Shown one piece after another: positions 26,081 to 35,089 of a stretch of 51,892 bases of DNA; position 1 is the stretch's first letter, and each line of letters opens with the position of its first letter. Where the stretch lies: contig JAGKTQ010000019.1 of assembly GCA_021153325.1 (NCBI GenBank), positions 1-51,892 on the forward strand, in the 5' to 3' direction. The notes under the pieces are model-generated. The model saw nothing but the letters and a program-made list of their open reading frames with translations, made no database searches and had not been told where the DNA came from. The position numbers were made by a program, and so were the translations under genes. Source of the stretch: Lachnospiraceae bacterium. Its GTDB lineage: Bacteria; Bacillota; Clostridia; Lachnospirales; Lachnospiraceae.

Positions 26081-26106
26081 GCGTCGCTGCAAAGCGGCGC
26101 TTTTTT
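26081..26106 (+). terminator. Intrinsic terminator between acpP and rnc
   Basis: GCGTCGCT (26081-26088) and AGCGGCGC (26093-26100) pair with one G-T pair around GCAA, followed by TTTTTT. No clear promoter is seen between it and rnc, so partial read-through is likely. Confidence 0.9.
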
Positions 26107-26155
26107 GAGGTTAGAAAATTGTACGGCTAACAAATGGAAGGTAGTGGAGGTTTCT

Positions 26156-26851
26156 ATGGCTGAAAAATATCCTGAGGAATTACTGGAAGAGAAAATCGGT
26201 TATCATTTTAAAAATAAGAATCTGCTAAGGCAGGCGCTTACACACAGTTCTTATGCTAACGAAAGAAGAATCAATAAATGTGAAGATTATGAGCGACTGG
26301 AATTTTTGGGGGATGCAGTTCTGGAAATGGTGTCCAGTGATTTTTTGTTCCATGAACATCCAAAGATGCCGGAGGGGCAGCTTACAAAAACAAGAGCTTC
26401 TATGGTATGTGAGCCGTCTTTGGCAATTTGCGCCAGAGATTTAGAACTTGGCAAATTTCTTTATCTTGGAAAAGGAGAAGAAATGACCGGTGGCAGAGAA
26501 AGAGACTCTATTATTGCAGATGTGTGTGAGTCGCTGATCGGTGCGATTTATATTGATGGTGGATTTGAAAAGGCAAAGGCGCATATCCATCGGTTTGTCT
26601 TGTCGGATCTGGAAAATAAGCAGTTATTTTTAGATAGCAAGACAATCTTGCAGGAAATGGTGCAGAAAAGATCAGAAGAGATCACCTATAAGCTGGTTCG
26701 GGAAACTGGACCGGAGCATAATAAGATTTTTGAAGTGGAATTGTGGATTGGTGGAGAAAAGATCAGCGAGGGAAAAGATCGTTCTAAGAAATCTGCAGAA
26801 CAGCGTGCAGCATACGAAGCAGTACGTATTTTGAAGAAAAAGTGGGCGTAA
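26156..26851 (+). CDS. rnc: Ribonuclease III
   Basis: Double-strand-specific endoribonuclease that processes rRNA precursors and structured RNAs. The product is 231 residues. The catalytic signature ERLEFLGDAVLEM is near residue 44, preceded by LTHSSYANERR. The C-terminal double-stranded RNA binding domain (about 155-228) ends KSAEQRAAYEAVRIL. The frame stays open 26 codons upstream, through the terminator, but the true start is ATG 26156 because GGAGG lies just before it. smc follows after 22 bases. Confidence 0.96.
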   Translation: MAEKYPEELLEEKIGYHFKNKNLLRQALTHSSYANERRINKCEDYERLEFLGDAVLEMVSSDFLFHEHPKMPEGQLTKTRASMVCEPSLAICARDLELGKFLYLGKGEEMTGGRERDSIIADVCESLIGAIYIDGGFEKAKAHIHRFVLSDLENKQLFLDSKTILQEMVQKRSEEITYKLVRETGPEHNKIFEVELWIGGEKISEGKDRSKKSAEQRAAYEAVRILKKKWA

Positions 26852-26873
26852 AGAGGAATAGAAGAGGATAATT

Positions 26874-29800
26874 ATGTATTTAAAAAGTATTGAGGTACAC
26901 GGATTTAAATCCTTTGCCAATAAGATTAATTTTCAGTTTCATACAGGTATTACAGGTATCGTAGGACCAAATGGAAGTGGTAAAAGTAATGTTGCCGATG
27001 CTGTTAGATGGGTATTGGGAGAACAGAGGATCAAACAGCTTCGAGGGGCATCCATGCAGGATGTCATTTTTTCGGGTACAGAGACCCGTAAACCTTTAGG
27101 ATATGCTTATGTGGCAATTACTCTGGATAATTCCGATCATCAGCTTGCCATTGATTATGATGAAGTAACGGTTTCCAGAAGATTATATCGATCCGGTGAA
27201 AGTGAGTATATGATCAATGGTACAGTTTGCCGTTTGAAGGATGTCAATGAGTTGTTTTATGATACGGGTATCGGTAAGGAAGGATATTCTATCATTGGAC
27301 AGGGTCAGATTGATAAAATTCTGAGTGGAAAGCCGGAGGAACGAAGAGAGCTCTTTGATGAAGCAGCAGGAATCGTAAAATTCAAACGTAGAAAATATTC
27401 TGCACAGAAAAAACTGGAAGACGAACAGCAGAATCTCGTACGTGTGAAGGATATTTTGTCTGAGCTGGAAAAACAGGTCGGACCTTTGGAAAAGCAATCC
27501 GAAACTGCAAAGATTTACTTAAAAAAGAAAGAAGAATTAAAGACATTAGATGTCAATATGTTCTTGCTTGAAAATAATCGCTTAAGAGAACAGTTGCAAA
27601 GCGTAGAAGAAAAATATAATATTGCCAGCGGTGATCTGGAAGAGACGAATACCCGTTATGAAGGCATTAAAGAGGAATATGAAAATATTCAGAATGAAAT
27701 TGAGGCATTGGATGAAAGCATTGAAGCAGCAAGAAGCAATTTGTCAGATACTGGACTTATGCGTGGAAAGCTGGAAGGCGAGATTAATGTCTTAAAGGAA
27801 CAGATCCATTCTGCGGAAGGGAATAAGGAACATTTAAATACTCGTCTTGCAAATGTACAGAAAGAGATTGATTTAAAAAATGTTGATAAAGAAGGCATTT
27901 TAGAAGATAAACATGAAATTGATGAGCAGGTTCTTGAAATTCAGACTGCAAGAGATACTGCCAGATTGCAATTAGAAGAAGTCCAGAAGAAGATTGAAGA
28001 GCTGAATAACAATATTGAAGCTGGTAAAAATACTATTATTGAAGCCTTAAATCAGAGAGCGACCATCAAATCTCAAATGGGACGTTTTGATACGATGATG
28101 GAGCAGGTTAATATTAGAAAAGCAGAGCTCACTTCAAGACTGGTGCGCGCAAAGTCAGATGAAGCAGAACAAGAGGAACAGATCAGACAGCTTCAGGAGC
28201 AATTTGAAAGTATTAATGTAGTGATTAGGGAGTTGAATGATAAACAGACTCTTTTAGAAGAAAAACTTTCTGGCATGCGTACAGAACTTACGGATAAAGA
28301 CCAAAAACTTCGCGATATGCAGGTCGTTTATCATCAGGAAAAAGCAAAATTGGATTCTCTTGCTAACATTACAGAACGTTATGATGGTTATGGCGGCAGC
28401 GTTAAGCGTGTTATGGAACAAAAGGAACAAAATCCGGGAATTATCGGTGTTGTTGCAGATATTATCAAAGTAGACAAAAAATATGAAACAGCAATAGAGA
28501 CAGCACTTGGCGGAAATATTCAAAATATCGTAACAGATGATGAAGAGACTGCCAAAAAGATGATTCGATTTTTAAAGAAGAACAAAGGTGGACGTGCTAC
28601 CTTCCTTCCTCTTACAAGCATTAAAAATCCACAGGAATTTAAAACACCGGAAGTTCTTTCTGAAAAAGGTGTTATCGGAATGGCAGATGCGCTTGTTACA
28701 ATTGAAGAAAAATACAAAGATGTGGCAAAAGCAATGTTAGGCCGTATTGTTGTAGTAGACCATGTAGATAACGCGGTAAAAATAGCAAGAAAATTCGATT
28801 ATGGTATCCGTATGGTTACAATAGAAGGGGAATTACTTGTTCCGGGTGGAGCTATCAGCGGTGGTGCTTTCAAAAATAGCAGCAATCTCTTAGGAAGACG
28901 AAGAGAGATGGCAGAGTTAGAAGAAAAAGTAAAAAAACAGCTTGCTGATATGGATGCTCTGTTGGATGATATTGAAAAAACAAAAGAAGAGCGAAATAAA
29001 ATGAGAGTAGAGTTGGAAGAAACAAAAGCAACTTTACAGGATAAATTTATTGAGCAAAATACTGCCCGTTTGAATGTTATTCAGGCAGAAGAACGTAAAA
29101 ATGAAACAGAGGCAGGCTTTGGTGCATTAAAGACAGAAGAAAGCGAAATTGAAAAGCAGATTTTAGAGATTAAAGAAGGAAAAGATGCAATCATCAAAGA
29201 GCTTTCTGATTCTGAACAGTTAGAGAAAAATGTAGATGCACAGATCAGTGAATTCCAAAAAGAATTAGAAGAAAAGCGTAAGGAAGAATCTGAAAAGACC
29301 GCCAAAACTTCTGAATGGGATCTGGAAGTAGAAAAAATGATTCAAAAACAGGAATTCCATCAACAGAACGTAGACCGTATTGATGGAGAAATCTTGCGTT
29401 TTACACAAGAATTGGAAGAGATCAAAGAAGGTCTTGAGAATAACAAAGTGGAACTGGAAGCAAAACAAAATGCAATTGTAGAAATCGAGAAAACGATCGC
29501 GGCTTCCCATGAAATGCAGTCCGATACGGAAGTGAAATTAAAGGAAAACGTTACAAGACGAGAAGAGTTAAATGCAAAGCAGAAAAACTTCTTCCAAACA
29601 AGAGAAGAAATGGCAGAGCGTATGACTGCACTTGATAAAGAAGTATACCGTTTGAATGCACAAAAGGAGAAGATGGAAGACTCTATCGAATCGCAGATAA
29701 ACTATATGTGGGATGAGTATGAGATTACCCTTTCTGATGCCGCTTCTTTAAGAGATGAAGAAATGACAGATCTGCCTGCCATGAAACGGGAAATTTCTTC

Positions 29801-30434
29801 TTTGAAAGATCAGATAAAGAAATTGGGAGATGTAAACGTAAATGCCATTGAAGATTATAAAAACTTAATGGAGCGTTATACTTTCTTAAAGACCCAGCAT
29901 GATGATCTGGTAGAAGCAGAAAAAACTCTGGAAAATATCATTGAAGAATTAGATACGGCAATGCGTAAACAATTTAAAGAGAAGTTTGCAGAGATCAGTA
30001 CAGAATACGATAAGGTGTTTAAAGAACTTTTTGGAGGCGGTAAAGGAACTTTGGAGCTGATGGAAGATGAAGATATTCTGGAAGCAGGAATCCGTATTAT
30101 CGCGCAGCCGCCAGGAAAGAAATTGCAAAATATGATGCAGCTCTCCGGTGGTGAAAAATCTCTTGCAGCAATTGCATTGTTGTTTGCGATCCAGAATTTG
30201 AAGCCGTCACCATTCTGTCTTTTGGACGAAATTGAAGCGGCGCTGGACGATAATAACGTTACGCGTTTTGCAAAATATTTACATAAGCTTACAAAACATA
30301 CTCAGTTTATTGTTATTACACATAGACGTGGTACGATGGAAAAAGCAGACCGCCTTTATGGTATTACAATGCAGGAAAAAGGCGTATCAACACTTGTAAG
30401 TGTCAACTTGATCGACAAAGAGCTGACGGACTAG
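26874..30434 (+). CDS. smc: Chromosome segregation protein SMC
   Basis: A 1186-residue condensin ATPase that organises the chromosome with ScpA and ScpB, which are not in the window. Walker A is GPNGSGKSN at residues 31-39. Two long coiled coils (about 170-510 and 660-1010) flank the hinge (about 520-640). The signature LSGGEK is at 1090-1095, and Walker B ends at Asp1118-Glu1119 in CLLDEIEAALDD. The ATG follows AGAGGA. It sits between rnc and ftsY, the standard Firmicutes order. Confidence 0.97.
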   Translation: MYLKSIEVHGFKSFANKINFQFHTGITGIVGPNGSGKSNVADAVRWVLGEQRIKQLRGASMQDVIFSGTETRKPLGYAYVAITLDNSDHQLAIDYDEVTVSRRLYRSGESEYMINGTVCRLKDVNELFYDTGIGKEGYSIIGQGQIDKILSGKPEERRELFDEAAGIVKFKRRKYSAQKKLEDEQQNLVRVKDILSELEKQVGPLEKQSETAKIYLKKKEELKTLDVNMFLLENNRLREQLQSVEEKYNIASGDLEETNTRYEGIKEEYENIQNEIEALDESIEAARSNLSDTGLMRGKLEGEINVLKEQIHSAEGNKEHLNTRLANVQKEIDLKNVDKEGILEDKHEIDEQVLEIQTARDTARLQLEEVQKKIEELNNNIEAGKNTIIEALNQRATIKSQMGRFDTMMEQVNIRKAELTSRLVRAKSDEAEQEEQIRQLQEQFESINVVIRELNDKQTLLEEKLSGMRTELTDKDQKLRDMQVVYHQEKAKLDSLANITERYDGYGGSVKRVMEQKEQNPGIIGVVADIIKVDKKYETAIETALGGNIQNIVTDDEETAKKMIRFLKKNKGGRATFLPLTSIKNPQEFKTPEVLSEKGVIGMADALVTIEEKYKDVAKAMLGRIVVVDHVDNAVKIARKFDYGIRMVTIEGELLVPGGAISGGAFKNSSNLLGRRREMAELEEKVKKQLADMDALLDDIEKTKEERNKMRVELEETKATLQDKFIEQNTARLNVIQAEERKNETEAGFGALKTEESEIEKQILEIKEGKDAIIKELSDSEQLEKNVDAQISEFQKELEEKRKEESEKTAKTSEWDLEVEKMIQKQEFHQQNVDRIDGEILRFTQELEEIKEGLENNKVELEAKQNAIVEIEKTIAASHEMQSDTEVKLKENVTRREELNAKQKNFFQTREEMAERMTALDKEVYRLNAQKEKMEDSIESQINYMWDEYEITLSDAASLRDEEMTDLPAMKREISSLKDQIKKLGDVNVNAIEDYKNLMERYTFLKTQHDDLVEAEKTLENIIEELDTAMRKQFKEKFAEISTEYDKVFKELFGGGKGTLELMEDEDILEAGIRIIAQPPGKKLQNMMQLSGGEKSLAAIALLFAIQNLKPSPFCLLDEIEAALDDNNVTRFAKYLHKLTKHTQFIVITHRRGTMEKADRLYGITMQEKGVSTLVSVNLIDKELTD

Positions 30435-30457
30435 GCAGTAAGAAATGAGGAAAATCT

Positions 30458-31399
30458 ATGGGAGAAGAAAAGAAAGGCTTTTTTAGCAGATTAAAAGAAG
30501 GACTTACTAAGACAAGAAATAATATTGTGCATGGAATTGATGCTGTTTTTAGTGGCTTTTCATCTATTGATGATGACTTTTATGAGGAACTGGAAGAAAT
30601 CCTGATCATGGGTGATATTGGTGTTTCAGCGACGATGGAGATCATTGAAAGATTGAAAGCGCAAGTAAAGGAACAGCATATTAAAGAACCGGTAGCTTGT
30701 AAGGAACTCTTGATCAACAGCATTAAAGAACAGATGCAGGTAGGCGAGACAGCTTATGAATTTGAAGAAAAGCAGTCTGTTGTACTTGTCATTGGAGTAA
30801 ATGGTGTTGGAAAGACCACTTCTATCGGAAAGTTAGCAGGAAAATTGAAAGACCAGAATCGTAAAGTACTTTTAGCTGCGGCAGATACTTTCCGCGCAGC
30901 TGCTGGAGAACAGCTGACCGAGTGGGCAAACCGCGCTGGTGTTGATATTATTGGTGGTTCCGAAGGGTCTGATCCGGCAAGTGTTATTTTTGATGCAGTC
31001 AAAGCAGCAAAAGCGAGAAACGTAGATGTACTTTTATGTGATACAGCAGGAAGACTTCACAACAAAAAGAATTTGATGGAAGAATTAAAAAAGATGGACC
31101 GTATCATTGAAAGAGAATTTCCTGGCGTGCACAGAGAAAATCTGATTGTGCTGGATGGAACGACTGGACAGAATGCACTAGCGCAGGCAAGACAGTTTGC
31201 AGAAGTGACAGATTTGACCGGTATTATCTTAACCAAAATGGACGGAACGGCAAAGGGTGGTATTGCTGTAGCGATACAGTCTGAATTGAAAGTACCAGTA
31301 AAATACATTGGTGTTGGTGAAAGTATTGATGATTTGCAAAAGTTTGATTCCGACCAATTTGTGAACGCATTATTTGACATTGAAGAAAAAAGTGAGTAG
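30458..31399 (+). CDS. ftsY: Signal recognition particle receptor FtsY
   Basis: SRP-type GTPase at the membrane that receives ribosome-SRP complexes carrying membrane proteins. The product is 313 residues. An N domain (1-105) precedes the G domain, with G1 GVNGVGKTTS from residue 113, DTAGRLHNKKNLMEEL, and the late run GTAKGGIAVA. It lacks the long acidic N-terminal extension of Escherichia coli FtsY, as is usual in Firmicutes. Its partner Ffh is encoded at 35090. Confidence 0.97.
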   Translation: MGEEKKGFFSRLKEGLTKTRNNIVHGIDAVFSGFSSIDDDFYEELEEILIMGDIGVSATMEIIERLKAQVKEQHIKEPVACKELLINSIKEQMQVGETAYEFEEKQSVVLVIGVNGVGKTTSIGKLAGKLKDQNRKVLLAAADTFRAAAGEQLTEWANRAGVDIIGGSEGSDPASVIFDAVKAAKARNVDVLLCDTAGRLHNKKNLMEELKKMDRIIEREFPGVHRENLIVLDGTTGQNALAQARQFAEVTDLTGIILTKMDGTAKGGIAVAIQSELKVPVKYIGVGESIDDLQKFDSDQFVNALFDIEEKSE

Positions 31400-31465
31400 A
31401 CTAATAGTTACGAAAGAAAATAAATGAAGAACGCCGCCACAAAAGCAGCAGAAATGAGGAGAAAC

Positions 31466-32686
31466 ATGGAAGAGATGTTGACTTTAGAAAAGTTTGAAGA
31501 AGCTTCAGAGATCGTGCATCGTGTGACTCAGGAGACGAAGCTTGTATATAGCGATTATTTTAGCAGCCAGACGGGAAATAAAGTATACTTAAAACCGGAA
31601 AATATGCAGTTGACAGGAGCCTATAAGTTAAGAGGTGCTTATTATAAAACAAGTACTTTGACAGAGGAAGATAGACAAAAAGGTCTGATCACTGCATCAG
31701 CAGGTAACCATGCACAGGGTGTAGCCTATGCGGCGAAATGTTATGGAGTTAAAGCGACTATTGTTATGCCTACTACGACCCCTCTTATGAAAGTAAACCG
31801 CACGAAAAGCTATGGAGCAGAAGTAGTTCTTTACGGAAATGTATATGATGAAGCATGTGCGCATGCTTATGAGCTTGCAAAAGAACATGGATATACTTTT
31901 ATTCATCCATTTGATGATCTGACGGTAGCAACTGGACAGGGAACTATCGCAATGGAAATCTTTAAAGAACTTCCTTTAGTAGATTATATTTTAGTTCCAA
32001 TTGGAGGAGGCGGACTTGCAACAGGAGTTTCTACACTTGCAAAATTGCTCAACCCTAATATTAAAGTAATCGGTGTAGAACCGGCAGGAGCAGCATGTAT
32101 GCAGGCTTCTTTAAAGGAAGGAAAGGTTGTTACGCTTCCGGGAGTCAATACCATTGCTGATGGTACAGCGGTAAAAACACCGGGTTCTTTGATTTTCCCG
32201 TATTTACAGAAAAATTTGGATGATATTATAACAATACCGGATGAAGAATTGGTCGTAGCTTTCCTTGATATGGTTGAAAATCATAAAATGATCGTAGAAA
32301 ATTCAGGACTTCTTACGGTAGCTGCATTAAAACATCTGGATGTAAAAAATAAAAAGATTGTTTCTATCTTAAGTGGTGGAAACATGGACATTATTACGAT
32401 GTCTTCCGTAGTACAGCAGGGACTTATTTTTAGAGATCGTATCTTTACCGTATCCGTTTTGTTGCCTGATAAGCCGGGTGAATTGTCAAGAGTTGCAGAT
32501 GTTATTGCAAAACAGAGCGGTAATGTTATTAAATTGGAGCATAACCAGTTTGTTTCCATTAATAGAAATGCTGCTGTTGAACTTCGTATTACATTGGAAG
32601 CATTTGGAACAGAGCATAAAGAGCAGATCATTGACGCATTACATAAAGAAGGATATCGTCCCAAATTGGTAGCGACCAATATTTAG
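31466..32686 (+). CDS. ilvA: Threonine ammonia-lyase
   Basis: PLP enzyme that deaminates threonine to 2-oxobutanoate, for isoleucine synthesis or threonine catabolism. The product is 406 residues. The PLP lysine is Lys54 in TGAYKLRGAY; the phosphate-binding glycine loop is PIGGGGLATG near residue 179. A C-terminal ACT domain (about 325-400, VLLPDKPGELSRVADVI) suggests amino acid control. The frame can start at ATG 31424, but ATG 31466 has the better ribosome site (ATGAGGAG). It is downstream of ftsY and followed by a terminator. A catabolic (tdcB-type) role is the alternative; no ilv genes are adjacent. Confidence 0.9.
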   Translation: MEEMLTLEKFEEASEIVHRVTQETKLVYSDYFSSQTGNKVYLKPENMQLTGAYKLRGAYYKTSTLTEEDRQKGLITASAGNHAQGVAYAAKCYGVKATIVMPTTTPLMKVNRTKSYGAEVVLYGNVYDEACAHAYELAKEHGYTFIHPFDDLTVATGQGTIAMEIFKELPLVDYILVPIGGGGLATGVSTLAKLLNPNIKVIGVEPAGAACMQASLKEGKVVTLPGVNTIADGTAVKTPGSLIFPYLQKNLDDIITIPDEELVVAFLDMVENHKMIVENSGLLTVAALKHLDVKNKKIVSILSGGNMDIITMSSVVQQGLIFRDRIFTVSVLLPDKPGELSRVADVIAKQSGNVIKLEHNQFVSINRNAAVELRITLEAFGTEHKEQIIDALHKEGYRPKLVATNI

Positions 32687-32710
32687 GATATAAGTACAAA
32701 TGATAGAGAA

Positions 32711-32736
32711 AAGAATCCTTAACCGGGTTCTTTTTT
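32711..32736 (+). terminator. Intrinsic terminator after ilvA
   Basis: AAGAATCC and GGGTTCTT pair with one G-T pair, followed by a T-run. Confidence 0.85.
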
Positions 32737-32823
32737 CCATATACAAGAATGAAATAAAAAGAATTAGTAACAATATGTTTTAGTAGTTTTAAATGTATTT
32801 GAGAATAAGGAGTAAACGATAAA

Positions 32824-33726
32824 ATGTCAGAAGGGCAAGCTCGTTATAAAGAAGAATATATAGAGAGAAAGACGATAAAGAGAAAAATCTTAGATTATTT
32901 TTTTATAACGATTTTTTCTTTTGTTTATGCGGCTGGAGTAGCACTTTTTATTGATCCTAATAACATGGCACCAGGAGGAATTACTGGTATTGCCATTATT
33001 ATAAGCAGGGTCAGCGGTGTGGGAACGGGTACGCTTATTTTCCTGTTAAATATACCGATTGTTCTGGTCGGATTTTGGAAGTTCGGTTGGAGATTCATGA
33101 TTTCTACTTTTTATTGCATTTTTGCAACTTCCTTTTTTACGAACCTGTTAGCTCCGCTTGGAGCAGCTACGAAGGATATTTTACTAGCAGCAATAACAGG
33201 TGGTGCGTTAGTTGCACTTTCGATTGGCTGTGTTTTCAAATGCGGAGCGACTACTGGAGGCGCGGATATTATCATTAAACTTTTAAGACGGCGTTTTCCA
33301 CACTTGCGTACCGGGATGTTGTTCATGCTGACGGATGCCATTATTGTTACTATTTCTGCCTTTGTATTCCGGGACTTGGATGCAGCACTTTACGGTGCGA
33401 TCACAGTAGCAGTAACATCGCTTGTGATGGACGTGGTATTATATGGAAGAGATGAAGCAAAAATGATCTATATTATCAGCGATCATCCGGAAGGTATTAC
33501 GGCGCGGCTTTTAGATGATTTGGATATCGGCGTTACTTATATGGATGGCGTTGGTGCTTACAGTGGAAAAGAGAAAAAAGTCATTTTTTGTGTTATGCGA
33601 AAAAATCTTGCACCCAGAGCAGAGCAGATCGTAAAGGAAGAGGATCCTGAGGCATTTATGATCATTTCCAGTGCGACAGAAATTTTCGGGGAAGGATATA
33701 AGAGTTACTTTAGTGAAAAATTATAA
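32824..33726 (+). CDS. YitT family membrane protein (DUF161 + DUF2179)
   Basis: A 300-residue member of the YitT/YqfU/YpjC group, common in Firmicutes and without a settled function. About five to six hydrophobic segments occupy residues 20-200, including the family runs DPNNMAPGGITGIAI and KCGATTGGADIIIKLL. The last 80 residues form the soluble DUF2179 domain (VTYMDGVGAYSGKEKKVIFCV). The ATG follows AAGGAG with about 12-base spacing. The next gene, an AraC regulator, begins 48 bases later, so the two may be co-expressed. Confidence 0.88.
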   Translation: MSEGQARYKEEYIERKTIKRKILDYFFITIFSFVYAAGVALFIDPNNMAPGGITGIAIIISRVSGVGTGTLIFLLNIPIVLVGFWKFGWRFMISTFYCIFATSFFTNLLAPLGAATKDILLAAITGGALVALSIGCVFKCGATTGGADIIIKLLRRRFPHLRTGMLFMLTDAIIVTISAFVFRDLDAALYGAITVAVTSLVMDVVLYGRDEAKMIYIISDHPEGITARLLDDLDIGVTYMDGVGAYSGKEKKVIFCVMRKNLAPRAEQIVKEEDPEAFMIISSATEIFGEGYKSYFSEKL

Positions 33727-33750
33727 GAACTGCCATAGTGTAGTTCTTAT
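33723..33750 (+). repeat. Nine-base inverted repeat between yitT and the AraC gene
   Basis: ATAAGAACT (33723-33731) and AGTTCTTAT (33742-33750) are perfect inverted copies, separated by 10 bases. The left arm overlaps the stop of the YitT gene. There is no T-run, so it is either a regulator binding site or an mRNA hairpin. Confidence 0.5.
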
Positions 33751-33774
33751 GAAAAAGTATCAGAGGAGAAAACT

Positions 33775-34614
33775 ATGGTAGCAGAGTATGAAAAGACTGG
33801 TTATTTAACAAAAGAGTTCAAACTGTTTCATCTGAAAGATATAGTAAAGCGGGACTACACTTATCATTATCATGATTTTGACAAGATCATATTTTTCTTA
33901 AGTGGAAAGGTAAATTATATTATTGAGGGTAAAAAGTATGAATTAAAGCCGTACGATATTGTTTTTGTCAATCGAAATGAAATACATAAGCCAGAAGTGG
34001 ATTTTTCCGTGCCATATGAGAGATATGTTCTTTATATTTCTACGGAATTTCTGGAACAGTATAAAACGGAAGAATATAATTTGCGGGAATGCTTTGAAAA
34101 AGCTAATAGAGAAAGAGCAAATGTCATACAAGTGGCAGCGATGCAAAATACAAAGCTGATGCAGAATATCAGAGAACTGGAAAGTTCTTTAGAACAAAAT
34201 GAGTTTGCAGAAAAATTATATGGAAAGCTTTTGTTCTTGCAGTTCATGATACAATTGAATCGTGCTTGTAAAGAAGAAAAAACACACTATAGTCATTCCA
34301 CGCAATATAATAAAAAGATTGTAGATATTATGGATTTTATCAATGAACATCTTTATGAGGAGCTTTCTATCGAAAAAATTGCAGATACTTTTTTTGTAAG
34401 TAAGTATCATATGATGAGGCAGTTCAAGGAAGAAACAGGATATACGATGCATCAATATATCACAGAGAAAAGAGTACTCGCAGCAAGAGACATGATCTTA
34501 AATGGCGTACCGGCAACTAGGGCAAGTCTGGAATGTGGTTTTCAGGATTATTCCACTTTTTCCCGTGCATTTAAGAGTAAATTAAAAAAGAATCCATCCG
34601 AATTATTGCAATAA
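33775..34614 (+). CDS. AraC family transcriptional regulator
   Basis: A 279-residue one-component regulator. The N-terminal cupin-like sensing domain (about 1-150, including YHYHDFDKIIFFLSGKVNY) probably binds a small ligand. The C-terminal double helix-turn-helix (about 180-279) has LSIEKIADTFFVSKYHMMRQ and ASLECGFQDYSTFSRAFKSK, the standard AraC/XylS signature. The ligand and targets are unknown. The ATG follows AGAGGAG. The inverted repeat just upstream could be its own operator. Confidence 0.9.
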   Translation: MVAEYEKTGYLTKEFKLFHLKDIVKRDYTYHYHDFDKIIFFLSGKVNYIIEGKKYELKPYDIVFVNRNEIHKPEVDFSVPYERYVLYISTEFLEQYKTEEYNLRECFEKANRERANVIQVAAMQNTKLMQNIRELESSLEQNEFAEKLYGKLLFLQFMIQLNRACKEEKTHYSHSTQYNKKIVDIMDFINEHLYEELSIEKIADTFFVSKYHMMRQFKEETGYTMHQYITEKRVLAARDMILNGVPATRASLECGFQDYSTFSRAFKSKLKKNPSELLQ

Positions 34615-34655
34615 ATTTTAAAATATAGAACAAATGTTTTGTAAAGAAAAAATAC

Positions 34656-34684
34656 TTGACAGCTTGTTGAATATATAGTATGCT
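34656..34684 (+). promoter_or_regulatory. Promoter of ylxM-ffh
   Basis: TTGACA at 34656-34661 and TATGCT at 34679-34684 are spaced 17 bases. Confidence 0.75.
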
Positions 34685-34726
34685 AGCAATTGTGTGAGTC
34701 AGTAAAAGTAATAGGATGTGACGAAA

Positions 34727-35080
34727 ATGGAAAAAATTGTAGAGCAGGGGCTTTTATATGATTTTTATGGCGAGCTTCTAAACGAACATCAGAAACAGAT
34801 TTATGAAGATGCGGTCTACAATGATATGTCGTTAAGTGAAATTGCTGACGAACAGGGCATCAGCAGACAGGGAGTACATGATCTGTTGAAGAGATGCAAC
34901 AAGACTTTGGAAGGCTATGAGAGCAAATTACATCTTGTAGAGAAATTTCAGAGTATAAAAGAAAAGATTTTTCTTATTAACAAGCTTACTGAGCATGCAG
35001 GAGAAAGCGACAGAGAAGAACTTCATGTCCAGCTCCAGCAGATTAAAAAGCTATCCAATGAAATATTAGATGAGTTGTAG
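34727..35080 (+). CDS. ylxM: YlxM family helix-turn-helix protein
   Basis: A 117-residue DNA-binding-type protein always found beside ffh in Firmicutes; linked to the signal recognition particle, but with an unsettled role. The sigma-70 region 4-like helix-turn-helix is at about residues 20-66 (LSLSEIADEQGISRQGVHDL-type run), followed by a coiled tail. A GTG at 34718 is in frame, but AGGA is one base from it and ten from ATG 34727, so the ATG is preferred. ffh starts nine bases after the stop. Confidence 0.9.
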   Translation: MEKIVEQGLLYDFYGELLNEHQKQIYEDAVYNDMSLSEIADEQGISRQGVHDLLKRCNKTLEGYESKLHLVEKFQSIKEKIFLINKLTEHAGESDREELHVQLQQIKKLSNEILDEL

Positions 35081-35089
35081 AGGAAATTT

